A DNA stretch of 64,000 nucleotides from Thuidium tamariscinum (lineage: Eukaryota > Streptophyta > Bryopsida > Hypnales > Thuidiaceae): NCBI GenBank assembly GCA_947034885.2, contig OX344751.2, positions 8,370,001-8,434,000 of the forward strand. The letters run 5' to 3'. The position numbers were made by a program, and so were the translations under genes. Under the pieces are notes generated by a model. That model saw only the letters and a list, made by a program, of their open reading frames with translations, was not told the origin of the DNA and made no database searches. Of this stretch, positions 38,095 through 49,651 are shown piece after piece. Positions within the stretch are counted from its first letter, which is position 1. Each line of letters begins with the position of its first letter.

Positions 38095-40095
38095 ATAGGA
38101 TTATTGAAGGGAATACAAACCTCGTCGCTGCCCGAGTACTGAAGTGCATCCCACCACAATGCTCCCTCCGAGAAAGATTCGGCAATCTACAAATAGGGAA
38201 AGCAAACCGAAGACTCGGCTCCCGAGAGAGCTCAAATTTGCAGCACCCTGGCATCGACGCCAACGAGCCATAACTACTGCACACTACGCATCTTTGCAAT
38301 TCCCATACAGCTGCTGCCATTACAGCACCACCTTAGCCAATACCCGCACACAAGGCCACTTCTCGACAACAATTTTCACGCACTCTCTCCACTACGACCG
38401 ACTTAGCACTACAACCAATACTCACCAAGATTTAGGAGCTTTCAACAAGAATTTAAAAAACCCACAATGAATCTCTTTCTAAAACCTTCAGATCGAGCGA
38501 AGACAGTCTCAAACATCACACAAACAAGGTTCCAGTTACATCTAAAGACATTCAAGTGAGACGAGATTATCAATAACCCAGTCACACTACCACACCTGCA
38601 GTTACTTAGATTTGCCAATGTTACATTGGATCCAAAAGAGCACGGAAGCGTATCCCCGCTTCTGGAAAACCAAGTTACACTAAATCGAATTAAATTAGGA
38701 TTTTGCCCAATCTCTAATGTATACCCAAGGACTGATCGACCAAGCCACTTCAACTGCCAGTAACGATGTCTGTAAGGCAACGACTGCAGAGAAAGGCGCG
38801 GCGAAATGTAAACAAGATGCAACAGAAACCTGGTTCATGGGATGCATGCTCTTCCCCGCCTTCCTCCGCCTCTGGCTCTTTCCATGACCGGCACCTTGCA
38901 TACCCTACCCCGACGGACCTATTCCGGGTATTAACTAAGATCGGGTATCAGGAAAGATCTTCGGACTTGCTGAGAGACCGACCAGTGTCACGACGTTGCC
39001 AGCTGGTGCCGCTTCTATTCAAATTAGATGATTCTCATCGTAGGCATATTTCCATCCATCCATATCGAGGGCTACCTGTCTAGCCGCCCTCGACAAATTT
39101 AATTCACGAAAATCACAGCTGATTCCACAATTTCTTTTTGGGTGTAACCAGGTTGAGATTCTGCAGCTGGTGGCATAATTTTCTGTTATATTTCCTGGGC
39201 AAGATTTTTTGCAGCTGACGGAATAGAGGAAAAGAAATTCGGTGAGAGATTTGAGTCATCAGTAGAATGTCTGCCAATCCCTGCTTTACGCTTGTTGCGA
39301 TGCACTTTTGATCTGCTTTCACTTGTTGCGGTCCACAATCGTCCTGGTGATTTCCGTGGATGGATGTTCGCGGCACTTCAGGCTCTGCTTGCGTCTCACG
39401 GAACGAATTTGTGTTACCGCTTGTTTACAATTGCTCTGCTTGCCCTATTCAATCGTTATCTTCACACTCAATAGGCGTCGTTATTGGCAGTTGAAGTGGT
39501 TCGGTCGGTCAGTCTTCGTGGGTGTACCAGAGATAGGACGAAAACCTAATTTAATTTGATTTAATGTAATTCTCCAAAGTGGTGTTACGCCACCAATCTT
39601 TGTTGGAGCACAACAGTAGTAGCGAGAGTTACTCCAGGTGTGGGAGTGTGATAGGGTTACTGGCAAGGTCGTCTCACCCCAAATATCGTCAGTGACGATT
39701 GGAATTTATTCGTATTTTGTTCGTGACTTTTTGCACTCGATTTGAAGGTTTAGACAAGGAATTTCTTGTGAGATTAATTTTTGTTGTGATAGCTCCTAAA
39801 TCTTGGTGAGTACCAGGCGCTAAGTCGGTGGAAGAGGAGAATTGGACTTGTGTGGGATATTGAGATTTGAGTGTCAGTTGTGAAGGTTGTGCTGTAATGG
39901 CTGCAGCTGTATGGGACTTGCAAAGATGTGTAGTATGTAGTAGTTATGGTTCACTAGCGTCCATGCCAGGGTGCTGCAAATTTGAGCTCTCGGTTTGTGG
40001 ATTGCCGAATCTTACTCGAAGGGAGCGTCGTAGTGAGAAGCATCTCAGTACTCGGGCAGCAACGAGGTTCGTATTCCTTCAAGTAATCATGCCTT
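38095..40095. repeat. Inverted duplication of a promoter, 5' UTR and first exon
   Basis: The left arm (about 38095-38850) read on the minus strand matches the right arm (about 39385-40095) read on the plus strand. Matching stretches include a TACTGGCAGTTGAAGTGG-like block, the GATTTA(A/G)TGTAA block, the CTCCTAAATCTTGGTGAGTA block, the whole first coding exon and about 25 bp past its splice donor. The arms face away from each other around a core of roughly 0.5 kb. Identity is clearly higher in the exon than in the UTR. Confidence 0.85.
38121..38320 (-). pseudogene. Inverted copy of exon 1 of the DnaJ-type zinc-finger gene
   Basis: A 200-nt open exon starting MAAAVWELQRCVVCSSYGS and ending STRAATR with an intact GT donor (gtttgt). 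It parallels the right-arm exon (39897-40066) but has ten extra in-frame codons in the middle. None of the five downstream exons of the zinc-finger gene follows on this strand, so alone it encodes only a presequence-like fragment. It may be a dead duplicate. Alternatively it could be an alternative first exon for the PPR gene 0.25 kb downstream, whose second exon accepts the same splice phase. Confidence 0.65.
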
Positions 40096-42537
40096 TTTAT
40101 GTGAGGTGTATGTGCTTTGAATTCTGTTGGGTCAATGATATTCGGTTGTCAATTGGAAGGTGGAAACGATGCTGGTGGAATTTTCTTGGTTAATTATGCA
40201 GGCTAATATTTATTGTCGTGAGAGGAGTGTGTTTCAGAGCACCGAAACTGTCAGTTTCGCGTCTGAAATCCTGGACTCTTATAGGTTTTCAAATTCAGTT
40301 AGGCGATTTAGACTGCGCCAGTGTGACTGAAATCCACTATTCAAACGGACATGAGAGTGCTCGTAGGAAAGCTCGAATGCGCAGGTTTTTATACATAGAC
40401 GAAGCATAGATGAAGCATCTCTAGAGCTGACTGATTGCGGGGTCTTGCATACGACCGGTTGTGATATTTTTGGCCACGAAGGTGTCTGGCCCCAAGTGAA
40501 TGATTTTAGTACAGGCATTAAAGGTAGAGGGTACTGCTTGCGTCACTACTAAGCATTTTAATCAATATGTTGGACTGTGCTTCATTGGGAGTTCACACCA
40601 TTGAAGGGACAGTGTATAACCCCATTTTCATTCAAAGATTAGGCCATTGGCCATTGGCATTTAGCAAAACTCTGCGCACGCCCAACGTTCTAAGTGCATG
40701 AATAGATGAGTTGCTGGTATTAGTGGTTAGTGAAACAGGTCAGGTTCCTAACCTTCTTTTAATATGCTGACTTAGTAGTTTGAGCGGATTCCTATTGCGG
40801 AGAACGTAGGGAACTCTTTACTTTGGCAGATGGACAGAAGTTCAGACTTGCACAGTAAATTTCTTCGACCTTTGGTACTGGATAACTAGAATCTGCTTCC
40901 AAATCAAGTGGGATCCTCCAGCATGCGGCCATGTGTACATCCCTTGAATGTGACAGTGTAGTTCATTTTATTTTGTCTTGAGCTGTATACTGGTTTGTTT
41001 CATTCATCGTGCTCATGTGCCGTCGTTTGATTGTTCAGGTCGTTGTATTCTCCGCTTGTTGAGAGTTTTGGGACTCCTCAGCGGAAATTGTCTGTTGACG
41101 GGAATCCCGAGATCGATTTGAACGATTCTGGAGCATGGAGAACTTCCTCACCTGCAGACACCCGAACTCAACAAACTGAGGCGGGTGACAGTGAAGTAAA
41201 TGAAGGAACTGACAGTGTTCAGTCAGCACCTGAAGATCCTCTAACTACTTCGTATGGGGATGCAGCTCATGCTGAGAAACTTGCAGGTTAGTGACCCATA
41301 AGTGTGTCAACGTATTCAAGAAGCTCACTTCACCATCCTAATTTGAAGCTTTTGATGGTCTCACATTGGAATTGCGTCTCTAATCTGTAGAGCTCGGATT
41401 GTCTTACAGGTATTGACATGAAGAAAGGTGCACGAGGAAGACCAAGGGCCAGAGCCAGGCCACCGTCGATGTCATTATCACAAGGCTTCTCGTCAGTTTC
41501 AAGGCGTGCAGTGACCCATACGGCAGGAGCAGTTGGTCATCCTTTAAATAGTTCTAAAGTTCCAGGTATGACATTGGTGCAACTTCCTTGAATTGGTTGT
41601 TCAAACAGATTCGAGTATTTGCTTGTTCTTTTGAATATTTTTTCCTTGCAACTGTATTTTGAGCGTTATAGTCTGTATCGGACCCAGTCGCGTGAACTTG
41701 TGAACATCGTGTTTTTGCAGGGCCAATAGGTTTTGTGATGGCATTCGCAGTTGCAGTTCTTGGACTCAAAACTGCTGTAGAGAAACAAGGACTCCTGCCT
41801 GGAACGCCACAGGTTACTCAGCGCCTCACTCACTGGATTGCATTATAGTATTCTACCTTGATCGTCTTCAAAGATAATTCGATAGTCCTAGTTATGTAGG
41901 AATCTTCGATGAATCTCAAGACTCTTTCGAGTTCATATTTTCAGATTCCTTATTTTGGGATCCTTGGATTTCGCCTTCTGTGTTGCAGAAAATTTGTGAA
42001 AAGTGTGAAGGGTACGGAGTGCAGGAGTGCCATGTATGTCAAGGCCGTGGTGTTCTGACTTGGGAGGGGAAGCTTCGGCACACCGATCCTTGCCCGCTTT
42101 GCTTCGGGAGTTGCATGAAGAAGGTAAACTGCCTCTCTCATTTAAATCATTTTTCTGGATTGAAGGTGTAAGAATATCTTGATAGTGACACTAAACGCAT
42201 GCCCAAATGACAAATTCCTAAACCAATAGAAAGGAGATATCGTACCGTACATTTTTAAACAATAGAAATATGTTCTGAAAGCTACTACAATCATCAATTA
42301 GTTTCTAAAGTGACCTTTCTAGTTTCTGCTTGGGCACTTGGGCGCTAATGAAATTCTGTTGGTTGTACATGTTGGTTCTTTCTCTCAGAATAGCATGTCC
42401 AATTCCTTTCTGCAGTGAAGTGGCTAATGTGTTTATTTCTGATTTTTCAGTGTTCAACCTGTGGGGGAGTAAAGATTAAAAAAGGACTACCTTCTGCTAT
42501 GATGTCGCAATCTGGCTCAAACAAGAAGCAAGGCTGA
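39897..42537 (+). CDS. DnaJ-type zinc-finger (cysteine-rich) protein, probably plastid (295 aa)
   Basis: Exons: 39897-40066, 41039-41286, 41410-41565, 41721-41812, 41989-42123, 42451-42537; 888 nt in frame. There is no J domain. The N-terminal two thirds are low-complexity and basic/serine-rich, compatible with a transit peptide plus linker. One hydrophobic helix follows (PIGFVMAFAVAVLGLKTAV, about 193-211). The C-terminus has four CxxC pairs, CEKC (225-228), CHVC (236-239), CPLC (257-260) and CSTC (268-271), the first two with the CxxCxGxG spacing of DnaJ zinc centres. Plant relatives annotated as 'chaperone DnaJ-related' share the KTAVEKQGLLPGTPQ.CEKC.G.G layout. Such proteins act as thiol or assembly chaperones in plastids; the client here is unknown. 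The start is the first ATG; the upstream in-frame TTG was rejected. Confidence 0.85.
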
Positions 42538-44632
42538 GAAGACGACTCTGGAAGTTCAAATGTCTAAAATGCAATGATACGGAAAATGTATATTAATGTA
42601 TACGCCGATGTACGGCAGATTTAGAGCGAAGTGCTGCACTCACGTACAGCATACTATAATATACTCTTCTAGCTTTAATTTAGACGTTGTGTAGCTAAAA
42701 TTCGCTCATTGTAGAATAAATTATATCAATGAAGGATGGTTGTCTCCTGTCTTGCTCAACGCATCGTATAAGATATCCAGGACTCCAGGTGTATGGTACT
42801 CCTAAAGAACTGGAAGCACTCTATTCTCATCACAGGAAATTAGAGATAGACTTGGGTAAGGTAACTACACCTAAAAGTGCACAAATAAGCTCTTTGGCAT
42901 ATCTAATGTACTAGAGAATATGGACAACAATTTTTGCACATTGGTGAAGGACTATGAATCAAAATGGAAGTGGATTCACAATTTTTAAACACATTGTGAA
43001 TTAGTTATAATTTCTCAAAGATGCAAGGTGTAGGATGCTAAAAGTGTCAAGTAGGTGATGCTAAAGTTCGCCCATAATTGACCAATTGCAAGGTTGCCAC
43101 TTCCACAATACTACAAATGGAGTTGCACACTATACAAAATGGTCCCTAACTCCACCTTATATAGTATACCATTTTAGATATCTTCACTATCTATTTTCCC
43201 TCCAAAAATAGGGGTCGGTTTTGAAAAGTGGTCCATTCTAGGTGTAGTTATTGTATATTTCCCTTAGGTGGATAAAGGTGACCAAGAATGATTTTACAAA
43301 GAATGAACAATAGGCCTATACATTCAAATCGCAGTGAAGGTTGGATTCAACATTTAACAAAGAAACACAAGCCCTCACCTTTGATGCTCTTCTCATTTTG
43401 CTTAGAGAGTTTCCTTGCCACTTGCCTAGTTACTACATTGGCTAAGGAGAACTTTTAGCATTTTTTGGGGTGTATATTGATCTTGGAAGGCAAATCCTTG
43501 ATCATTTGATCAAAAACAAGTTTATTTTCTTTCCAATGTGTGAGAGATTTCAAAGAAGATGAAGGATTTACAAGCATCTACTGATTCTAACAATGCTAAT
43601 TTTCACCGTGAGATGAAAAATCACAATCACACCACCATGAGGGCTAAGGTCTTACATTTTGTTGGCCATGCACCATGAGGGTTGGGTTGAGCAAACCCAC
43701 ATTTCCATTCTCATATCCAACCTTGTGAGCTCCACATGAACCTCATGTGGACATCCCTATTGTTGTACTAGTAGTTTTTTGATAATGTCTACATCATAGA
43801 CAATAAGGTATACAAAACAAAAACCTTGATGACAACAAAGAAGATTGACAATAGAAGAAGCCATCTAAAGAAGTCACTAGGTGAATGTTAGTGCTCATAA
43901 TATTCTTTTCAACAAGTAGTGTTCAATTTATGGGTGATTTTGGGAGGAAGAATATATCTACTTTTGAGCCAAAACATTTAAGTTCAACTTTGACAAGCAT
44001 TGAAAAGACAAATTTCTCCTTTACCCAATTTCCAAACAATTTCCAAACAAACCTCACTTTTGAGGTTTTATAAAAGTCAACTTCAAAATTGTGATTGAAA
44101 GTGGACACTACAGGTGGTTTATAAATCTCTAGGCTCGGTAAAAAATTCTAATCATTAATCCTAGAGATAACCAACCCCCAATTATGTCATGTGGGGATCT
44201 AAAATGACCTTTAGAATGATCTAAAATTGCCATGATGAATGCCTCCCACTTTACATGTGACGCAACATGGTTGCAAAGGAGCCTCTACAGGATGGTTTTG
44301 AGTCTTTTCGAGAACAAATCAAGGATGCCCTTTGAGGAACTAAACCTATCACTGACACTAAAATGGAGACAGGTGCATCTTCCACGGTAATTCAACATTA
44401 AAACGGCCATAGATAACCACGGATACGTCAGATAACAAATAGCTACCAGATGCAACGAAAAGTGTAGCTCACCTCCACATTGCCATCTTCAATTGTAATT
44501 GCAAAAGCTGACTTCAGTTGCTGTGACAGGATTTAATGAAGCCACAAACTTTACACTATTCCTAAAGAATCTTCTCCAATCCATAGACCAGAGACTGCAC
44601 AAACACCCACCCACCGAACAAATTAAATAATG
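42538..44632. other. Intergenic, AT-rich, between convergent genes
   Basis: Contains the 3' flank of the zinc-finger gene, a 385-bp TA-flanked MITE and low-complexity sequence. No frame is convincing as a gene. Confidence 0.7.
42864..43248. mobile_element. TA-flanked MITE (Stowaway-like), 385 bp
   Basis: Left end ACTACACCTAAAA, right end TTCTAGGTGTAGT, a perfect 10-bp inverted repeat, flanked on both sides by TA (42862-42863 and 43249-43250). TA target duplication is typical of Tc1/mariner-type MITEs. Non-coding. Confidence 0.55.
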
Positions 44633-47600
44633 TCAGCTACATGTAATGCACTGCGCTCGCACCCACAGGTTCTCCTGCTGCATTGCGTTCAGATCACAGT
44701 CATATGCCGGTAATCTTGAGTAGAAATGACTAAAGAGAGTAGAAAGGAAGACAAATTGACCTTGAGACGCACAACTCTTCGAATAGCCAAGATCAGCCCC
44801 GGCATTAGCGCCTTCACATCTACTACGTCGTGTCGAATTGACAACGTCTGCACATCTCCACATAAAACAACTCGTTGAGAATCCTGGAATTTAAACAATT
44901 TGGGAACCAGGAAATCAAATTTTAGATTTTAAATAAGAATGATTTATTTATAATGATACACCAAGTTCTAGGATTCTAATCAGTACCTCTCCAGGACCTG
45001 CAAATCGCACGTCAAGGCTGGAAACAAGGCCTGGCAAGGCCATGCTATGAATTCGAACTCCATCTCCGGCAACGTCTCCTCTTGCCTGCATAAAAATCAT
45101 AAAGTGAGATGAAGTACCAAGAGACATCATTACAGAATACAGGAGACTATGAACCTCAAATACATCGCCTCACCCTAAAGAAGTACATGTGAACAATAGT
45201 GCAAAGTTGTACATAAGATAAAATTTCAGTCTTCGCCATAGTAGCATCGCTTAAGTGAAAGGTATCACTATTGAGAATAATAACGACACACTACTGTGAA
45301 AAAAACGACATTGTTGAGAAGAAGTGTGGTTGAGAGGAAGGGTGCAACTGTTGAGAAGAACATAAAATTCTTGAACCAGTTGGAAGACCATCCAATTGAA
45401 GTCATGTGGAGTCTTGAGTGGAGCATTCAGAATGAAGGAGAGAATAGTGGAGAAGATGGAGGAAAAACCAGACAACTAGGAGAGAACATAAAGGAGCCAG
45501 AAAGGTGTCCTCGTGAGCAAAGTAGGGCATCTTTATGTGCAATAAAAATTCCCCTAAAAGACGAACAGTACTCTCTTCAAGAATGATATGAATAAAAACA
45601 TTCGTTATGATTAAAGTCATTGAAGATAAAAACTCTTCAACAACGCGAACGTATTGTGGGGGGAGGGGTTGGACAAGCATAGATATCACATCCAGTGAGT
45701 GGACATGCATAGAGGAGGGTAAGAAAACACCACCATACCGGGAAGTCATTTGAGACATCGCCGTCATTGTATATCTGTCCGACTCCTGACAAGCTGCAAG
45801 CAAGTTGTGTGGCTTGTTGCGATGGGTATTCCTGGTTCAACGTCATATAACACTCAGAGAAGTTGTGTTCAACGAGATCTCTAAAGCGAGCATCATCAAA
45901 TGAAAATATGTAACGAGGGGAAATATGACTGATGAACACTCCCAATTAAGCCGAGATTAGAGTTTTATGTATCCACTTACTGATAAGCCTTGTTGTGATT
46001 CAATGATCTCAACATGGTTGTACTGAAAGGCAGCCGCAGCTGCAGCTTGTTGGAGCAACACTGCGCCTATTGATAAGGAAGGGGCCACAATGCAACCCTA
46101 GAAGGCCCAGCCTGTTACTTTTCCAGATTGAACATGGCACCCAAATTCTTTAACTCCATAGCATTTACATTTTCATGCCAGTAGCAACTTGGAGACTCAT
46201 GGTGGACATTGAAAGAGAGGTGAGCTCACCGTTGCTCACCGTACTAGCCTTCTCACAGAAAGAAGAAAGCGCCCCCACTTGATCCATCTCTAAGCCTGGC
46301 ACACCAACCACGCTCTTCAAGCCAAATGCTGTTGCCTGTACCATCATGAAGTGAAGTAGTTGCATCCTTCTCTCAGGGCTGAGTCATTCCCTTGACCAAC
46401 AAAAGCTTGAAAACACGAGATATTCAACCGCATCCGAAGCAACGTTCGCATCCCCAGATCTGTAATGAACCTTTCAAAATGTGATGTTTTACCTGACGGA
46501 CGTTTTCGTAAACTGAGGCAGGATCGTCGAGGTCCACAAACACTCCCAGCGATGTTCCCTGCACTCTCCAATCAAATTGTCGACACATCTTCAAAAAAAC
46601 TCAAGATGCTCCAGGGATAAATTTCTCTCAAGGGAAAAATAATTAAACTCGAGAAGTATAAAGAAATAGAAGACCATACCTGAGAAAGAGATCCCAGAAC
46701 CATGACGAGGTCATTCAAGATAGGCACTTCCAATGCTTCTTCAAGTCCTGCCACCTGAAGCCATACGCTCACCCCACTTTCAAAAACTGCAAAGAGAATG
46801 CAGAATCAATAATCCCTTCCTCCACCAGCGGAAAAAAGAATCAAGTACCTCACCGGCGTCTTGGCCCTGAAATTTGGAGTCCACAGCACCGGCTAACTCC
46901 ATTCCTCGTGCTTTATAAATAGCAGCCACAGCCGTCTTACCCAGCTCCGATCCCGCTCCATTCACAACGACCTAAGGTAGAGGAGAGTAAAACTATTAGG
47001 GACCTGACCCCGTCTCCAATACAAACCTTTGTTACCAACAGCAACTCACCTGTTCATACACATGGTTGCCCTTCAATTCGAAAGTCGACCGTAAGCATTG
47101 CTAGGCCAAATGTCTACGGACACTCATCTACTGACTGGAAATTAAGTTATCAACATTCACTTAGAGTGGCCTACATTCTCCCACCTAGAAACTGTCCAAG
47201 ACTTTGAACTCAAGAGAGATTGGTTCTCGTACCCACAATGATCAATCCACATCTCCATAGTGATGCCCCAAAAATCACATGCTAATGTACTTCAAGTGAT
47301 GCAACTAGTATCCTCCACCTAAATTCTCCAATAATTGGCATTAAAAAAGTCATATTAAACGACTAACGAGAGAGAATTATGATGCTTGATACTTTACATT
47401 CAGATTTTGAGTTGAGGTACCAAAGAACATCTCCTGAATTGCTAAATTCTGAGGACAATGAGGTCACCAACAGCAAGGAAATTATGCTAAGAATAGCAGT
47501 AAGCATCTATAGAATCTAACCTTAATAATGTTAGAAGGGCGCTTGAATCCACCTAAGGAGCACAAAGGCGGGCTGAGGCTCCGCGGACACCGTCTCGTGA

Positions 47601-47670
47601 ATGCTGGTAATGCTCTCAACAATGGATTCACACGTTGCACCACGCCTGCGCAGCTTAGAAGCTCTCTCAT
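44633..47670 (-). CDS. CRR1: CRR1-like, dihydrodipicolinate reductase-related protein (316 aa)
   Basis: Arabidopsis CRR1 is a stromal protein needed to assemble the plastid NDH complex. Ten exons: 47670-47521, 46971-46849, 46754-46680, 46558-46493, 46335-46240, 46097-45981, 45831-45739, 45085-44987, 44847-44761, 44677-44633; every intron is phase 0. Residues 1-50 are Arg/Ser/Leu-rich, like a transit peptide. A Rossmann start VVVNGAGSELGKTAV (from 51), ATAFGLKSVVGVPGLE, SIGAVLLQQAA, GDGVRIHSMALPGLVSS and TLSIRHDVVDVKALMPGLIL follow in the order of CRR1. The catalytic double-His motif of bacterial DapB is not present; the segment reads VEIIESQQGLS. The last exon boundary is the least certain. 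The start is ATG at 47670; the in-frame TTG upstream is not used. Divergent from RPL37 across about 400 bp. Confidence 0.92.
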
Positions 47671-48077
47671 CGCTTCCAAAGACTAAAAACAAAAAATATC
47701 TTCTGAAAGAAATCCTGCGCTTCTACCAATTCTTGCACTAGACCTGCTTGCGCAATTCATGCGATCCAACACTCAATCTCGGGTGCGCGGACTCGTAAGC
47801 CCTGAACCGCCGGAAGAGAAGTTCTTTCGAGAATGAAACAGAAACTCCCTAAATTGTTAGTAGAAAAACTGGATAGAGCATTTCGTTGGTAGCCGGTAAT
47901 TGTGTCGGTCACCTCAGGGTATACGGGTCGTCGTCTTCCCGGTTATTGTCGACCGGGTATTGAATAGTTAGGGTTTGAGATGGAGAGACAAAACCCTATT
48001 CCGCGAAAGTGGCAGTTCTTTCCCGGCGCTGCTGTCGGTCCTTCACTGCCTTGCGACTTCTTTAGCCGTCGCTCGCC
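47671..48077. promoter_or_regulatory. Divergent promoter region between CRR1-like and RPL37 genes, with telo-boxes
   Basis: The start codons of the two divergent genes are about 407 bp apart. On the RPL37 side lie TTAGGGTTT (47968-47976) and AAACCCTA (47991-47998), the plant telo-box motif common in promoters and leaders of ribosomal protein genes. No TATA box is obvious on either strand. Confidence 0.6.
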
Positions 48078-49139
<1,062 letters not shown>

Positions 49140-49560
49140 ATGGAAGCACCTGTAGCGACATAATGGGGCAGTTTAGTCAGGCTACTTTTCCTCAGCATGT
49201 GCAGGGGCTTGTGATTCATGCAAGCATGCTTTGAGTAAAGGGTTGAATACTGATCAAGCAAGTCTCAGTTGAGATTCGTTTTTTGTTCTTGATGTTAAAA
49301 TTCTTGAGCTGTTGTTATCGTGTTGAATGATTGATTCGCACCTGAACTCTCTTTGCAACATCTGTTTGCGTGAAGATTGGCGGTTGTTGATTTCAGTACT
49401 GGGTTTAAGGAAAATTGTTATGGAATATCACATTTCAGTGTAACTATATATTTGCCGTCATGGAAGTTTCGAAGAAGATACTGCTTTTCATAAAAGTTAT
49501 ATTATGTTAATATGAGCTCGTCAAGGCACCCAATCCTGAAGGTGTGTTGCAGCACCTTGG

Positions 49561-49632
49561 GGGGAGTAGCTCAAATGGTAGAGCGCCCGTTTCGCATACG
49601 GGAGGTAACGGGATCGATGCCCGTCTTCTCCA
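49561..49632 (+). tRNA. trnA-CGC: tRNA-Ala (anticodon CGC)
   Basis: A 72-nt cloverleaf. The acceptor strands GGGGAGT and CTTCTCC pair apart from the innermost pair, followed by discriminator A. The D arm contains AGCTCA..GGTAGAGC. The anticodon stem CCCGT/ACGGG encloses the loop TTCGCAT. The T arm is ACGGG/CCCGT. The sequence follows plant tRNA-Ala closely (GATCGATGCC in the T arm). It has no intron and no encoded CCA. Confidence 0.95.
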
Positions 49633-49646
49633 GTACGAACTCTCTG

Positions 49647-49651
49647 TTTTT
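49647..49651 (+). terminator. RNA polymerase III terminator of tRNA-Ala
   Basis: TTTTT 14 nt after the tRNA 3' end. Confidence 0.8.
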
